Of a stretch of DNA of 7,555 nt, positions 1 to 5,659 are shown piece after piece (position 1 is the stretch's first letter; every line of letters starts with the position of its first letter). The stretch is taken from positions 1-7,555 of the forward strand of contig MERE01000140.1 of assembly GCA_001771975.1 (NCBI GenBank), written 5' to 3'. This DNA is from Betaproteobacteria bacterium RIFCSPLOWO2_02_FULL_68_150 (GTDB lineage: Bacteria; Pseudomonadota; Gammaproteobacteria; Burkholderiales; SG8-39). The translations under genes were made by a program, and so were the position numbers. A model generated the notes under the pieces. That model saw only the letters and a list, made by a program, of their open reading frames with translations, made no database searches and was not told where the DNA came from.

Positions 1-2087
1 TGCAGCGCGCGCACCTGGGTGCCGCGCTGCGCGCCGTCGGCGAGCGCGCCGGCGCCGAAATGCGCCCCGGTCTTGAGGCGTTCCTCGTAGCCGGCGGGCG
101 TCGTGAGCAGCGCCTCGCCCGAGCGCAGCACCAGCAAATCCTGCTCCGGAGGCGCCAGCAGCGCGTCCTGCGCGAGCGTCCCGGGCTCGGTTTCGCGCAC
201 CAGGCGGTTGAGCGTCATGCACGACACGCCGTCGGCGAATAGCCACGTGCTGCGCAGGAATTCGAGTTCGTCGCGCGACTCGACGATTTCGCGGTAAAGC
301 GCGCTGCGCGAGACGAAATCGAGGTACAGGTCCTGCGGCAGCCGCATCGCCTGCACGAAGCTCAGCGCGCGGTAGGTCTCGTTGGCCGCCATGCCGAGCA
401 GCGAGGAGGTCTCGCCGACGATCGATCCCGCGGACAGGCGGTGGCTGCCCGGTACGCCGGTGCGCAGCATCTCCACCGTGCCGCTCAGGATCAGGTAGAT
501 GTCGGAGACCGGCTGCCCTTCCCGGATCAGGATGACCTCCGGATTGAGCACCAGGATGCGGTTGTTCATCAGGTGCCGGATGCGGTGGATCGGCACCTCG
601 GGGAAATAGTCGCGCAGGTAGCCGAACGCGCGCCGGCGCAATTCATCCGAGATGCCCTCGATCAGCACCTCCACGGTGCCGAACGGGGCGCCCGAGCCGA
701 TCGCGCGTTCGTCCTCGGTCAGGCGCCGCGAGGTATGCGCGAGAATCAGCTTGCCCGAGGTGTCGCCCGCGAAATCGGCCGCGGCGCCGTGGATCAGGCC
801 GCCGCCGATGTCGATCTTCTTGACGTCGGCCTTCTGCGTGTAGTCGCGCACGGTGCGCTCGAAGCGCGCCTGGCTGATGCCCGCCGGCGCGGCATCGGGC
901 GCGATCATCTTGCGCATCACGTCGACCGAGGCGATATCGCCCAGATGCGCATAGCTCCGGTAGCCGCCTTCCCAGAGCACCCGGAAGTAGAAGATCGTCG
1001 TCTCCACGGGGTGCGGCGACAGGACCGGCTTGACTTCGAGGCCCTCGATGTCGTTCCAGGCGTCGAGTTGCAGGTCGTGCACGTCGAACAGCGCGCCGAA
1101 TTCCTGCTCCGAGAGCTGCATCACGCTCTCGAGCTTGCGGATCACCGAGGCGCGCACCATCGGCACGGCGTAGTACGCGATGCGCCGGTCGCCGCGGATC
1201 AGCGCCGTCAGGCCGACCAGGTGGTCGTCGTGGCAATGGGTGTGGAAGATGCCGTCGATTTCGTTGATGCCGATGCCGAGCGCGGTAAGCGCATGGTCGA
1301 TGTTCGGCCCCGCATCCACCAGGAAGACGCGGCCCTGGTAGAGCACGATGCTGCCCATCGCGGGACGGTTCATGTCCCAGCCGTCGCCGTCTCCGGTGTG
1401 CACGATGGTGAAGTAGTCGCGCTGCAGCAGGTGGTAGCCGAGCGAATACGGGCACTGGTAGCCGTCGCCGCGTGCCAGATTGAGGTCGACCTCGACGCTC
1501 TCGCCCTCGTAGACGATCTCGAACACGTTGGTGCGTAGCCGGCGCACCCGCACGCCGTTGCGGATCTCGACCGCGTCGCGCTCCACCACCACCGGCTGCA
1601 CCAGCTCCTCGCTCGGACGGATCTGCCCGAAGGCGAAGGCGAGTTTCATGCGCATCATCTCGTGCGCCTGTTCCTCGCTCAGACCCGCCTGGGTCAGCTC
1701 GGCATGCGAAACCAGGCCGTAGTTGCCGCGGAAGATGTAGGCCATCTGCGCATCGACCTGGCGGCGCGAACCGATCAGCATCGGGCGCATGCCGTTGTTG
1801 CGCGGGTGTCCCGGAACGATCATGCCCTGGTTGTAGAGCATCTGCAGCACCGGGAACTCGGAGCGGCTGCAGACCTGACCGTTCTGGATCGCGAGATCCG
1901 AGAGCAGGATCGCGTTCGGCCCGGTCTCGCAGGCGACGCCACCGACCTCCATCGGCACGATCAGGCCCTTGCGCAGCAGGTGCTTGACTGCGTCCTCCGG
2001 ACAGCCGCACAGGATGCGCACGTCGGCATGCCGGATTTCCACCCAGTAGACGCCGGTGCTGATCGGAATTTTCCGGATATTCGACAT
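1..2087 (-). CDS. Metallo-beta-lactamase-fold hydrolase with tandem cyclic-nucleotide-binding-like domains (partial, C-terminus off the left edge)
   Basis: 695 codons are visible from ATG 2087 and the frame runs off position 1 without a stop. Residues 1 to about 205 form a conserved-looking N-terminal region I cannot assign (Cys27, 29, 53 and 73; ETGPNAILLSD at 54-64). Residues about 225-475 are a metallo-beta-lactamase fold with a complete two-metal site in the usual order: Asp258 (VDAG), H284-C-H286-D-D288-H289, His359, Asp384 (HLGDI) and His451. Residues about 500-600 are a cNMP-binding-like beta-roll (YLILSGTVEM, then AGSIVGETSSLLG), and about 612-695 start a second one (LVLRSGEALL, then LKTGAHFGAGAL). 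The first keeps the phosphate-cassette Gly-Glu (G558-E559) but has Ala568 where the phosphate Arg should be. The second has Ala679 for Glu but keeps Arg688. No signal peptide, so probably cytoplasmic. Substrate and ligand are unknown; a sensor-hydrolase is an inference. No in-frame start lies just upstream and no clear Shine-Dalgarno is present. Confidence 0.9.
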   Translation of the reverse strand, partial: MSNIRKIPISTGVYWVEIRHADVRILCGCPEDAVKHLLRKGLIVPMEVGGVACETGPNAILLSDLAIQNGQVCSRSEFPVLQMLYNQGMIVPGHPRNNGMRPMLIGSRRQVDAQMAYIFRGNYGLVSHAELTQAGLSEEQAHEMMRMKLAFAFGQIRPSEELVQPVVVERDAVEIRNGVRVRRLRTNVFEIVYEGESVEVDLNLARGDGYQCPYSLGYHLLQRDYFTIVHTGDGDGWDMNRPAMGSIVLYQGRVFLVDAGPNIDHALTALGIGINEIDGIFHTHCHDDHLVGLTALIRGDRRIAYYAVPMVRASVIRKLESVMQLSEQEFGALFDVHDLQLDAWNDIEGLEVKPVLSPHPVETTIFYFRVLWEGGYRSYAHLGDIASVDVMRKMIAPDAAPAGISQARFERTVRDYTQKADVKKIDIGGGLIHGAAADFAGDTSGKLILAHTSRRLTEDERAIGSGAPFGTVEVLIEGISDELRRRAFGYLRDYFPEVPIHRIRHLMNNRILVLNPEVILIREGQPVSDIYLILSGTVEMLRTGVPGSHRLSAGSIVGETSSLLGMAANETYRALSFVQAMRLPQDLYLDFVSRSALYREIVESRDELEFLRSTWLFADGVSCMTLNRLVRETEPGTLAQDALLAPPEQDLLVLRSGEALLTTPAGYEERLKTGAHFGAGALADGAQRGTQVRAL

Positions 2088-2108
2088 GGTTGCGGCCTGG
2101 CCGCCCGC

Positions 2109-2137
2109 ACTGTAACGCGAGTGCGCGGCGGTGGCAA
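2109..2137 (-). promoter_or_regulatory. Sigma-70-type promoter of the metallo-hydrolase gene
   Basis: Read on the minus strand, TTGCCA (2137-2132, 5 of 6 to TTGACA) is separated by 17 bases from TACAGT (2114-2109, 4 of 6 to TATAAT). Transcription would start near 2102, giving a leader of about 15 bases before ATG 2087. The -35 box shares its first two bases with the T-tract of the upstream terminator. No transcript evidence. Confidence 0.55.
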
Positions 2138-2170
2138 AAAAAGAGTCCCGCTAGAGCCCCCGGAAGCGGG
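2136..2170 (-). terminator. Putative intrinsic terminator of the crotonase gene
   Basis: On the minus strand CCCGCT (2170-2165) can pair with AGCGGG (2152-2147) across a 12-base loop. Four bases follow and then seven consecutive T (2142-2136). A competing hairpin, AGCCCC with GGGGCT, lies in the same stretch. The stem includes part of the crotonase TAG stop, so termination would occur right at the gene end. The stem is short and four bases separate it from the T-tract, so strength is uncertain. Confidence 0.45.
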
Positions 2171-2948
2171 GCTTGCGCTTTTCGTTGAACGCGCGCACGC
2201 CTTCCAGCCGGTCCTCGCTGGCAACGAGCCGGTTGTAGGCCTCGATCTCGTAGCGGTATCCGGTGAGCAGGTCCATCTGCAGCCCGTAATGGATCGACTT
2301 CTTCGCCTGCCGCACTGCGAGCGGCGCGTTGGCGGCGATCGCCTGCGCGCAGCCCAGCGCCTCTTCGAGCAGCGTGGCGCGCGCGCAGACTCTGTTCACC
2401 AGGCCCCACGCGGCTGCCTCGGCGGCGCTGAAGGGCCGCGCGGCAAGGACCAGCTCCTTGGCACGCCGCTCGCCGACCGCGCGCGGCAGGTTCTGCGTGC
2501 CCATGCCGCCAGGCATGATGCCCAGGCGCACCTCGGACTGCGCGAAGCGGGCTTCCGGCACGGCGTACATGAAATCGCAGCACAGCGCCATTTCGAGGCC
2601 GCCGCCGAACGCATCGCCGTTCACCGCCGCGATCACCGGTAGCGTGCATTCGAGCAGCGCCGTGAAGGCGCGCTCGAAAATCTCGTGCTGTGCGCGCCAG
2701 GCCGCGTCGCTCATGCCGTCGCGCTCCTTGAGGTCGCCGCCGGCGCAGAACGCGCGTTCGCCCGCGCCGGTGAGCACCGCGCAGCGCATCTCGCCCGGCT
2801 CGGCGGCAAGCCGGGTCCACAGATCGAGCGTGTCGCGCGCCATCTGCGTATCGAGCGCATTCAGCACCCGGGGCCGGTTGAGCCGCACCACGAGGACGTG
2901 CTCGCCGGAGCGTTCGACGGCGAGCGTGGGGTACGGAGGCAGGTTCAT
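2151..2948 (-). CDS. Enoyl-CoA hydratase/isomerase family protein (crotonase)
   Basis: 265 residues, the usual length for a single-domain crotonase. These enzymes act on acyl-CoA thioesters in the cytoplasm, typically adding water to a 2-enoyl-CoA in fatty-acid or aromatic-acid breakdown. Visible family marks are LNRPRVLNALD (23-33), the oxyanion-hole segment FCAGGDLKE (67-75), NGDAFGGGLEMALCCDF (110-126), FAQSEVRLGIMPGGMGT (135-151) and the C-terminal FNEKRKPRF. Both acidic residues used by hydratases are present: Glu119 (rat mitochondrial Glu144) and Glu139 (Glu164). That favours true hydratase activity over a one-Glu isomerase or hydrolase. Which acyl-CoA is used cannot be told, and no other CoA-pathway gene is in the window. 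ATG 2948 has no obvious Shine-Dalgarno (the preceding bases are C-rich), but the N-terminus matches normal family length. The metallo-hydrolase gene follows after 63 bases with its own promoter. Confidence 0.93.
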   Translation of the reverse strand: MNLPPYPTLAVERSGEHVLVVRLNRPRVLNALDTQMARDTLDLWTRLAAEPGEMRCAVLTGAGERAFCAGGDLKERDGMSDAAWRAQHEIFERAFTALLECTLPVIAAVNGDAFGGGLEMALCCDFMYAVPEARFAQSEVRLGIMPGGMGTQNLPRAVGERRAKELVLAARPFSAAEAAAWGLVNRVCARATLLEEALGCAQAIAANAPLAVRQAKKSIHYGLQMDLLTGYRYEIEAYNRLVASEDRLEGVRAFNEKRKPRFRGL

Positions 2949-3026
2949 GGGGCGGGTAGCGCGTTCTCGGCCATGCGGGCATGCAAGCGTATATGATTTC
3001 GCGACTTCCTGAGGAGGAGCAAGCCG
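2949..3026. promoter_or_regulatory. Divergent intergenic region between crotonase and small ORF
   Basis: These 78 bases separate two divergent starts. They hold a short palindrome CATGCGGGCATG (2972-2983, 5-bp arms, 2-base spacer), a -10-like TATGAT (2992-2997, plus strand) and the strong Shine-Dalgarno AGGAGG (3012-3017) of the next ORF. On the minus strand TATACG (2994-2989) could be a -10 for the crotonase gene. I find no convincing -35 at proper spacing for either. The palindrome could be an operator, but it is short. Confidence 0.35.
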
Positions 3027-3143
3027 ATGATCCAGCGCAAACCGCTGCTGCTGGCCCTCGCCGCCGCCGGACTGCTGACGGGGGACAGCCTCCCCGAAGC
3101 CTGCTCGGGGGACGTCTTCATGCCGGAACTCGCGCGGCTGTAG
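3027..3143 (+). CDS. Small ORF, 38 residues, putative exported peptide
   Basis: An unrecognised 38-codon ORF from ATG 3027 to TAG 3141-3143. It is preceded by a perfect AGGAGG (3012-3017) with 9-base spacing, the best ribosome binding site on this side of the window. The product begins with a basic segment (MIQRKP), then a hydrophobic stretch LLLALAAAGLL (7-17), then TGDSLPEAC and an acidic tail ending PELARL. This looks like a signal peptide with a very short mature part. LLTGD resembles a lipobox with Asp where Cys would be, so it may be a decayed lipoprotein start. It precedes the 3209 gene by 65 bases in the same orientation and could be a leader peptide or remnant. Whether it is translated is unproven. 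Confidence 0.4.
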   Translation: MIQRKPLLLALAAAGLLTGDSLPEACSGDVFMPELARL

Positions 3144-3188
3144 CGGCGCGGCGCCTGTGCCGGGCTCTCGCGCGGCCGCCGGAGGGCC

Positions 3189-3201
3189 GCGTTACACTGC
3201 G
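3189..3201 (+). promoter_or_regulatory. -10-like element just upstream of the 3209 gene
   Basis: GCGTTACACTGCG contains TACACT (3193-3198), 4 of 6 to TATAAT, ending 10 bases before ATG 3209. The same 13-base pattern with one change (GCGTTACAGTGCG) is the -10 region of the metallo-hydrolase gene on the other strand (2118-2106). No good -35 is seen at 16-18 bases. If used, the mRNA would begin only a few bases before the start codon. Confidence 0.3.
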
Positions 3202-3208
3202 CAAAAAA

Positions 3209-3883
3209 ATGCACCCCCGCAAAGCCACCCGCGAAATGTTGGGATTCACCCGCGCCGAGTTCGCGGTTCTGCGCAAGCTCGACACGCCGCAGAAGATCCA
3301 GCGCTTCCTCCACCGCCTGAAGCAGAATTTCGAACCGGATGGCGACACCTGCTTCTCGGTACGCAGCGTGCTCAAACAGCGTCGCGCGCATTGCATCGAA
3401 GGCGCGACGCTTGCCGCCTGCGCGCTCTGGATCCACGGCGAACCGCCGCTGCTGCTCGACCTGCAGGCGGTGCACGATTACGACCACGTGGTGGCCGTGT
3501 TCAGGCGGCGCGGCCGCTGGGGCGCGATCTCGAAGACCAACGGCCTCGCGCTGCGCTGGCGCGACCCGGTCTACGGGTCGCTGCGCGAGCTTGCGATGTC
3601 GTACTTTCATGAGTACTACAACAAGCGCCATCACAAGACGCTGCGCACCTACTCCCGGCCGTTCGACTTGCGGCGCGTCGATCCGGCGGTCTGGGCGACC
3701 TCGGAGCGCGAGACCTGGGACCTCGCCACGGCGCTCGACGCAACGCGCCACTATCGCCTGCTCACTGCCGCGCAATCGCGCACGCTCACGCGGCGCGACC
3801 CGTTCGAGCGCCGGGCGGGACGCGAATTACAGTATCGGCCGCCGAAGCAGGCGGATTGGCGCGGCCGGCGCAAGCGCCGCTAG
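3209..3883 (+). CDS. Transglutaminase-like cysteine hydrolase candidate (uncharacterised)
   Basis: 224 residues, no signal peptide or membrane segment. The central part reads like a transglutaminase-like fold: a Cys in HCIEGATLAACAL (Cys62, at the start of a helix), a strand PPLLLDL (79-85), then His93 in DYDHVVAVF and a following strand RWGAISKTNG with Asn111, or Asp119 further on, as possible third catalytic residue. This Cys-His-Asp/Asn order is typical of that superfamily; the assignment is from pattern, not alignment. The N-terminus has MLGFTRAEFAVLRKLDTPQKIQRFL (10-34), and the C-terminus is very basic (RGRRKRR). The frame stays open upstream to 2981, but that part is Arg-rich and overlaps the small ORF out of frame, so ATG 3209 is preferred. 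It lacks a Shine-Dalgarno, and seven A residues (3203-3209) run into the start. Substrate unknown. Confidence 0.7.
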   Translation: MHPRKATREMLGFTRAEFAVLRKLDTPQKIQRFLHRLKQNFEPDGDTCFSVRSVLKQRRAHCIEGATLAACALWIHGEPPLLLDLQAVHDYDHVVAVFRRRGRWGAISKTNGLALRWRDPVYGSLRELAMSYFHEYYNKRHHKTLRTYSRPFDLRRVDPAVWATSERETWDLATALDATRHYRLLTAAQSRTLTRRDPFERRAGRELQYRPPKQADWRGRRKRR

Positions 3884-3951
3884 CTGTAACGCAGGAAAAC
3901 AATGTGCGGTCGTCGCATCGGGGCGCGATGCGCGTGTTTCGATTTCCCCGG

Positions 3952-3992
3952 TCTCGGGTTTTTCGGGGTGAATCTTCCCGAAAAACCCGAGA
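3952..3992. repeat. Perfect 16-bp inverted repeat between convergent genes
   Basis: TCTCGGGTTTTTCGGG (3952-3967) and its exact reverse complement (3977-3992) flank a 9-base loop. It lies in the 185-base gap (3884-4068) between the convergent ends of the 3209-3883 gene and the receptor gene. A bidirectional transcription terminator is the natural role, but neither side of the stem is followed by a T-tract. It may instead be a copy of a dispersed palindromic element. The rest of the gap shows nothing I can name. Confidence 0.75.
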
Positions 3993-4068
3993 GATGAAGA
4001 AGATCAACCGCACGCCGCCGCAGATCGGGGCACGCGAGTGAACCGCGTCGGCGCAGTCGTCAAAAAAT

Positions 4069-5037
4069 CTACTTCTGCTCCACCTTGCCGATCTTCTCCA
4101 GCGCCACCGCCAGGCGGCGCGCGTCCTGGTCCCAGTACTTCTGGAACTCGGGCGCGTCGAGATAAGCGATCGGCGTCGCGACCTTCTCCATCGCGCCGCG
4201 AAAATCGGGATCGCTGACCGCGTTGCGCACTGCCTCGCGCAAGCGCGCAACGATCGGCGCGGGCGTTGCCGCGGGCGCGAACACGCCGGCCCAGATGTAA
4301 AACTCGGCGTCGTAGCCGAGTTCCTTGAAAGTGGGCAGATCGGGCAGCAGCGCGAGCCGCTGGGTGCTCCACGAGGCGAGTGCGCGCATCTTGCCGCCCT
4401 TGATCTGGCCGATCGCCGCCGCCGGCCCGGAGGCAAGCGCCTCGACCTGGCCGCCGAGCAGCGCGGTCACCGCCGGTCCGCCGCCCTGATACGGAACGTG
4501 GAACAGCCTGATGCCCGCGGCGTTGGCGAAAATCTCCATCGCCACGTGCAGCGTGCCGTACACCCCCGAGGACGAATAATTGATCTTGCCCGGATTTGCC
4601 TTGGCTGCATCGACGAAATCCTTGAGCGTCTTGTACGGGCCGTCGGCGCGCACCACCAGCACGGTGGGGTCCGCGGTGACGAGGGCGATCGGCGCAAACT
4701 CCTTCATCTCGTAGGCAGGCGTCTTGCCGTTGATGCGGTCGGACACGGGGAAGATCGAGATCGAGGAAAGTGCCATCAGGATGGTGTAGCCGTCGGGCGT
4801 TGCCTTGGCGACTGCCGCCATGCCGACCGCGCCGCCGGCGCCGGTGCGGTTCACCACCACCACCGGCTGCTTGAGCGTCTTCTCCATCACCGCCGCGAGC
4901 GGGCGGCCTACGATGTCCGCCACCCCGCCGGGTGGGAACGGAACGATCATCGTGACGGGCTTGGTCGGATAGGCGTCCTGCGCCGGCACGAGCGGCGCGA
5001 AGGCCAGAAGCGCTGCAGCGAAAGCATGGCGAAACAT
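4069..5037 (-). CDS. Bug-family tripartite tricarboxylate transporter substrate-binding protein
   Basis: 322 residues, the usual length for this family of periplasmic receptors, which capture small carboxylates or related solutes for TctA/TctB-type permeases. A Sec signal peptide covers 1-19 (cleavage after VPA, before Gln20). The mature start is the family signature YPTKPVTMIVPFPPGG (23-38), followed by VVNRTGAGGAVG (61-72), PDGYTILM (81-88), GKINYSSSGVYGTLHVAMEIF (150-170), FHVPYQGGGPAVTALLGGQVE (179-199) and LPDLPTFKELGYD (231-243). ATG 5037 has a good Shine-Dalgarno, GGGAGGG, about 8 bases upstream. No permease gene is adjacent, which is common for these receptors in betaproteobacteria, where many copies serve few permeases. 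The ligand cannot be deduced. It is divergent from the glycine-zipper gene, with a promoter and operator-like site between. Confidence 0.95.
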   Translation of the reverse strand: MFRHAFAAALLAFAPLVPAQDAYPTKPVTMIVPFPPGGVADIVGRPLAAVMEKTLKQPVVVVNRTGAGGAVGMAAVAKATPDGYTILMALSSISIFPVSDRINGKTPAYEMKEFAPIALVTADPTVLVVRADGPYKTLKDFVDAAKANPGKINYSSSGVYGTLHVAMEIFANAAGIRLFHVPYQGGGPAVTALLGGQVEALASGPAAAIGQIKGGKMRALASWSTQRLALLPDLPTFKELGYDAEFYIWAGVFAPAATPAPIVARLREAVRNAVSDPDFRGAMEKVATPIAYLDAPEFQKYWDQDARRLAVALEKIGKVEQK

Positions 5038-5066
5038 GAAATATTCCCTCCCTGGGGGATCGCGGA

Positions 5067-5085
5067 TTACACACTGTTACACAGT
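5067..5085. promoter_or_regulatory. Operator-like palindrome and direct repeat over the receptor -10
   Basis: ACTGT-TAC-ACAGT (5073-5085) is a perfect 5-bp inverted repeat overlapping the predicted -10. TTACACA also occurs twice in direct orientation, at 5067-5073 and 5077-5083, exactly 10 bases apart (one helical turn). A repressor site for the receptor gene is inferred from the position; no regulator gene is in the window. Confidence 0.4.
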
Positions 5086-5103
5086 TTGCACTCCAGTCGT
5101 CAA
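5076..5103 (-). promoter_or_regulatory. Sigma-70-type promoter of the receptor gene
   Basis: On the minus strand TTGACG (5103-5098, 5 of 6) is followed after 16 bases by TGTAAC (5081-5076, 4 of 6). Transcription would start near 5069, giving a leader of about 30 bases that includes the Shine-Dalgarno at 5053-5046. No transcript evidence. Confidence 0.5.
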
Positions 5104-5158
5104 CAACCGGGGGGTCCCTGCGTCATGATGGGTATGCACATCACGCAAGGAGGCTGAC

Positions 5159-5575
5159 ATGCTCTGGAAGCGAATCGCAATCCTGACGGCTGCGGGCGCG
5201 GCGCTCGGCGCCACGGCTCCGGCCTTCGCGGATCCGCCCCACTGGGCTCCCGCTCATGGCTACCGGGCCAAGCACTATGCCCCCAGGGTAGCTACCGTTT
5301 ATCCGCGACCCTACGTCGTGGTGGCGCCGCGGCCCGTCGTGGCCTACCGGGCACCGGCTTACTACTATTCGGCACCGGCATACTCGTATGGCCCGCCGGC
5401 CGTCCCTGCATACCGCACGCATGGCTACTATGCCGCCGACGGTGCCCTGGTGGGTGCCATCGCTGGCGCCGTCATCGGCGGCAGCGTCACGCATGGAAGT
5501 GACCGGGTCGCCGGTGTGGCGATCGGGTCGGTGCTCGGCGCGGTCGTCGGCCACGAGCTGGCCGGAGGCTATTGA
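5159..5575 (+). CDS. Exported Pro/Tyr-rich protein with double glycine zipper
   Basis: 138 residues. Residues 1-24 are a signal peptide (MLWKR, hydrophobic core, cleavage after AFA before Asp25). Residues 27-92 are rich in Pro, Tyr, Ala and Val with repeated PRP/AYR/PAY motifs and probably lack a compact fold. Residues 95-131 carry two helices with a strict four-residue glycine period: G95, G99, G103, G107, then G119, G123, G127, G131, joined by a short polar loop (THGSDR). This matches the glycine-zipper two-helix type found in bacterial envelope proteins. Its helices insert in or oligomerise at a membrane, probably the outer membrane or periplasmic face. No Cys, so not a lipoprotein. AAGGAGG (5147-5153) sits 5 bases before ATG 5159. 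No convincing promoter box or downstream terminator is seen. The exact function is not known to me. Confidence 0.85.
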   Translation: MLWKRIAILTAAGAALGATAPAFADPPHWAPAHGYRAKHYAPRVATVYPRPYVVVAPRPVVAYRAPAYYYSAPAYSYGPPAVPAYRTHGYYAADGALVGAIAGAVIGGSVTHGSDRVAGVAIGSVLGAVVGHELAGGY

Positions 5576-5591
5576 AACGGGGTCATTGCAT

Positions 5592-5659
5592 CGGGGTCGG
5601 AGTAAGCTTTGCGGCGGTGGCGCGACTAACCATACGCTATGATGAAAACCCCGACCCCG
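5592..5659 (+). repeat. 9-bp inverted repeat flanking the msrB start codon
   Basis: CGGGGTCGG (5592-5600) is perfectly complementary to CCGACCCCG (5651-5659) across 50 bases that contain the msrB start at 5639. CGGGGTC also occurs just upstream at 5578-5584 as a direct repeat. A second, 12-base perfect palindrome CCGCTTAAGCGG (5657-5668) overlaps the right arm. It may be a fold that masks the start codon or the remains of a small repeat element. Confidence 0.45.

Noticed and set aside
441..1538. A 365-codon plus-strand open frame
   Set aside because: It is antisense to the metal-binding core of the metallo-hydrolase, with composition typical of antisense frames (His/Asp/Val/Ala-rich) and no motif.
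643..2982. A 779-codon open frame on the minus strand
   Set aside because: It overlaps the crotonase and metallo-hydrolase genes in another frame, is extremely Arg/Ala/Gly-rich and has no domain sense. It is a GC-rich shadow.
2981..3208. N-terminal extension of the transglutaminase-like protein to ATG 2981
   Set aside because: The extra 76 residues are low-complexity, Arg-rich and overlap the small ORF, which has the better ribosome binding site. Family-like sequence starts at ATG 3209.
2945..3775. A 276-codon minus-strand open frame
   Set aside because: It is antisense to the transglutaminase-like gene and small ORF, has no recognisable motif and its end overlaps the crotonase start.
3786..4436. 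A 216-codon minus-strand open frame spanning the inverted repeat
   Set aside because: It is an out-of-frame shadow of the receptor gene that continues through the intergenic hairpin, with Arg/Ser-rich nonsense composition.
4069..5037. Complete tripartite tricarboxylate transporter operon
   Set aside because: Only the receptor is present. No TctA or TctB membrane protein is encoded on either side within the window.
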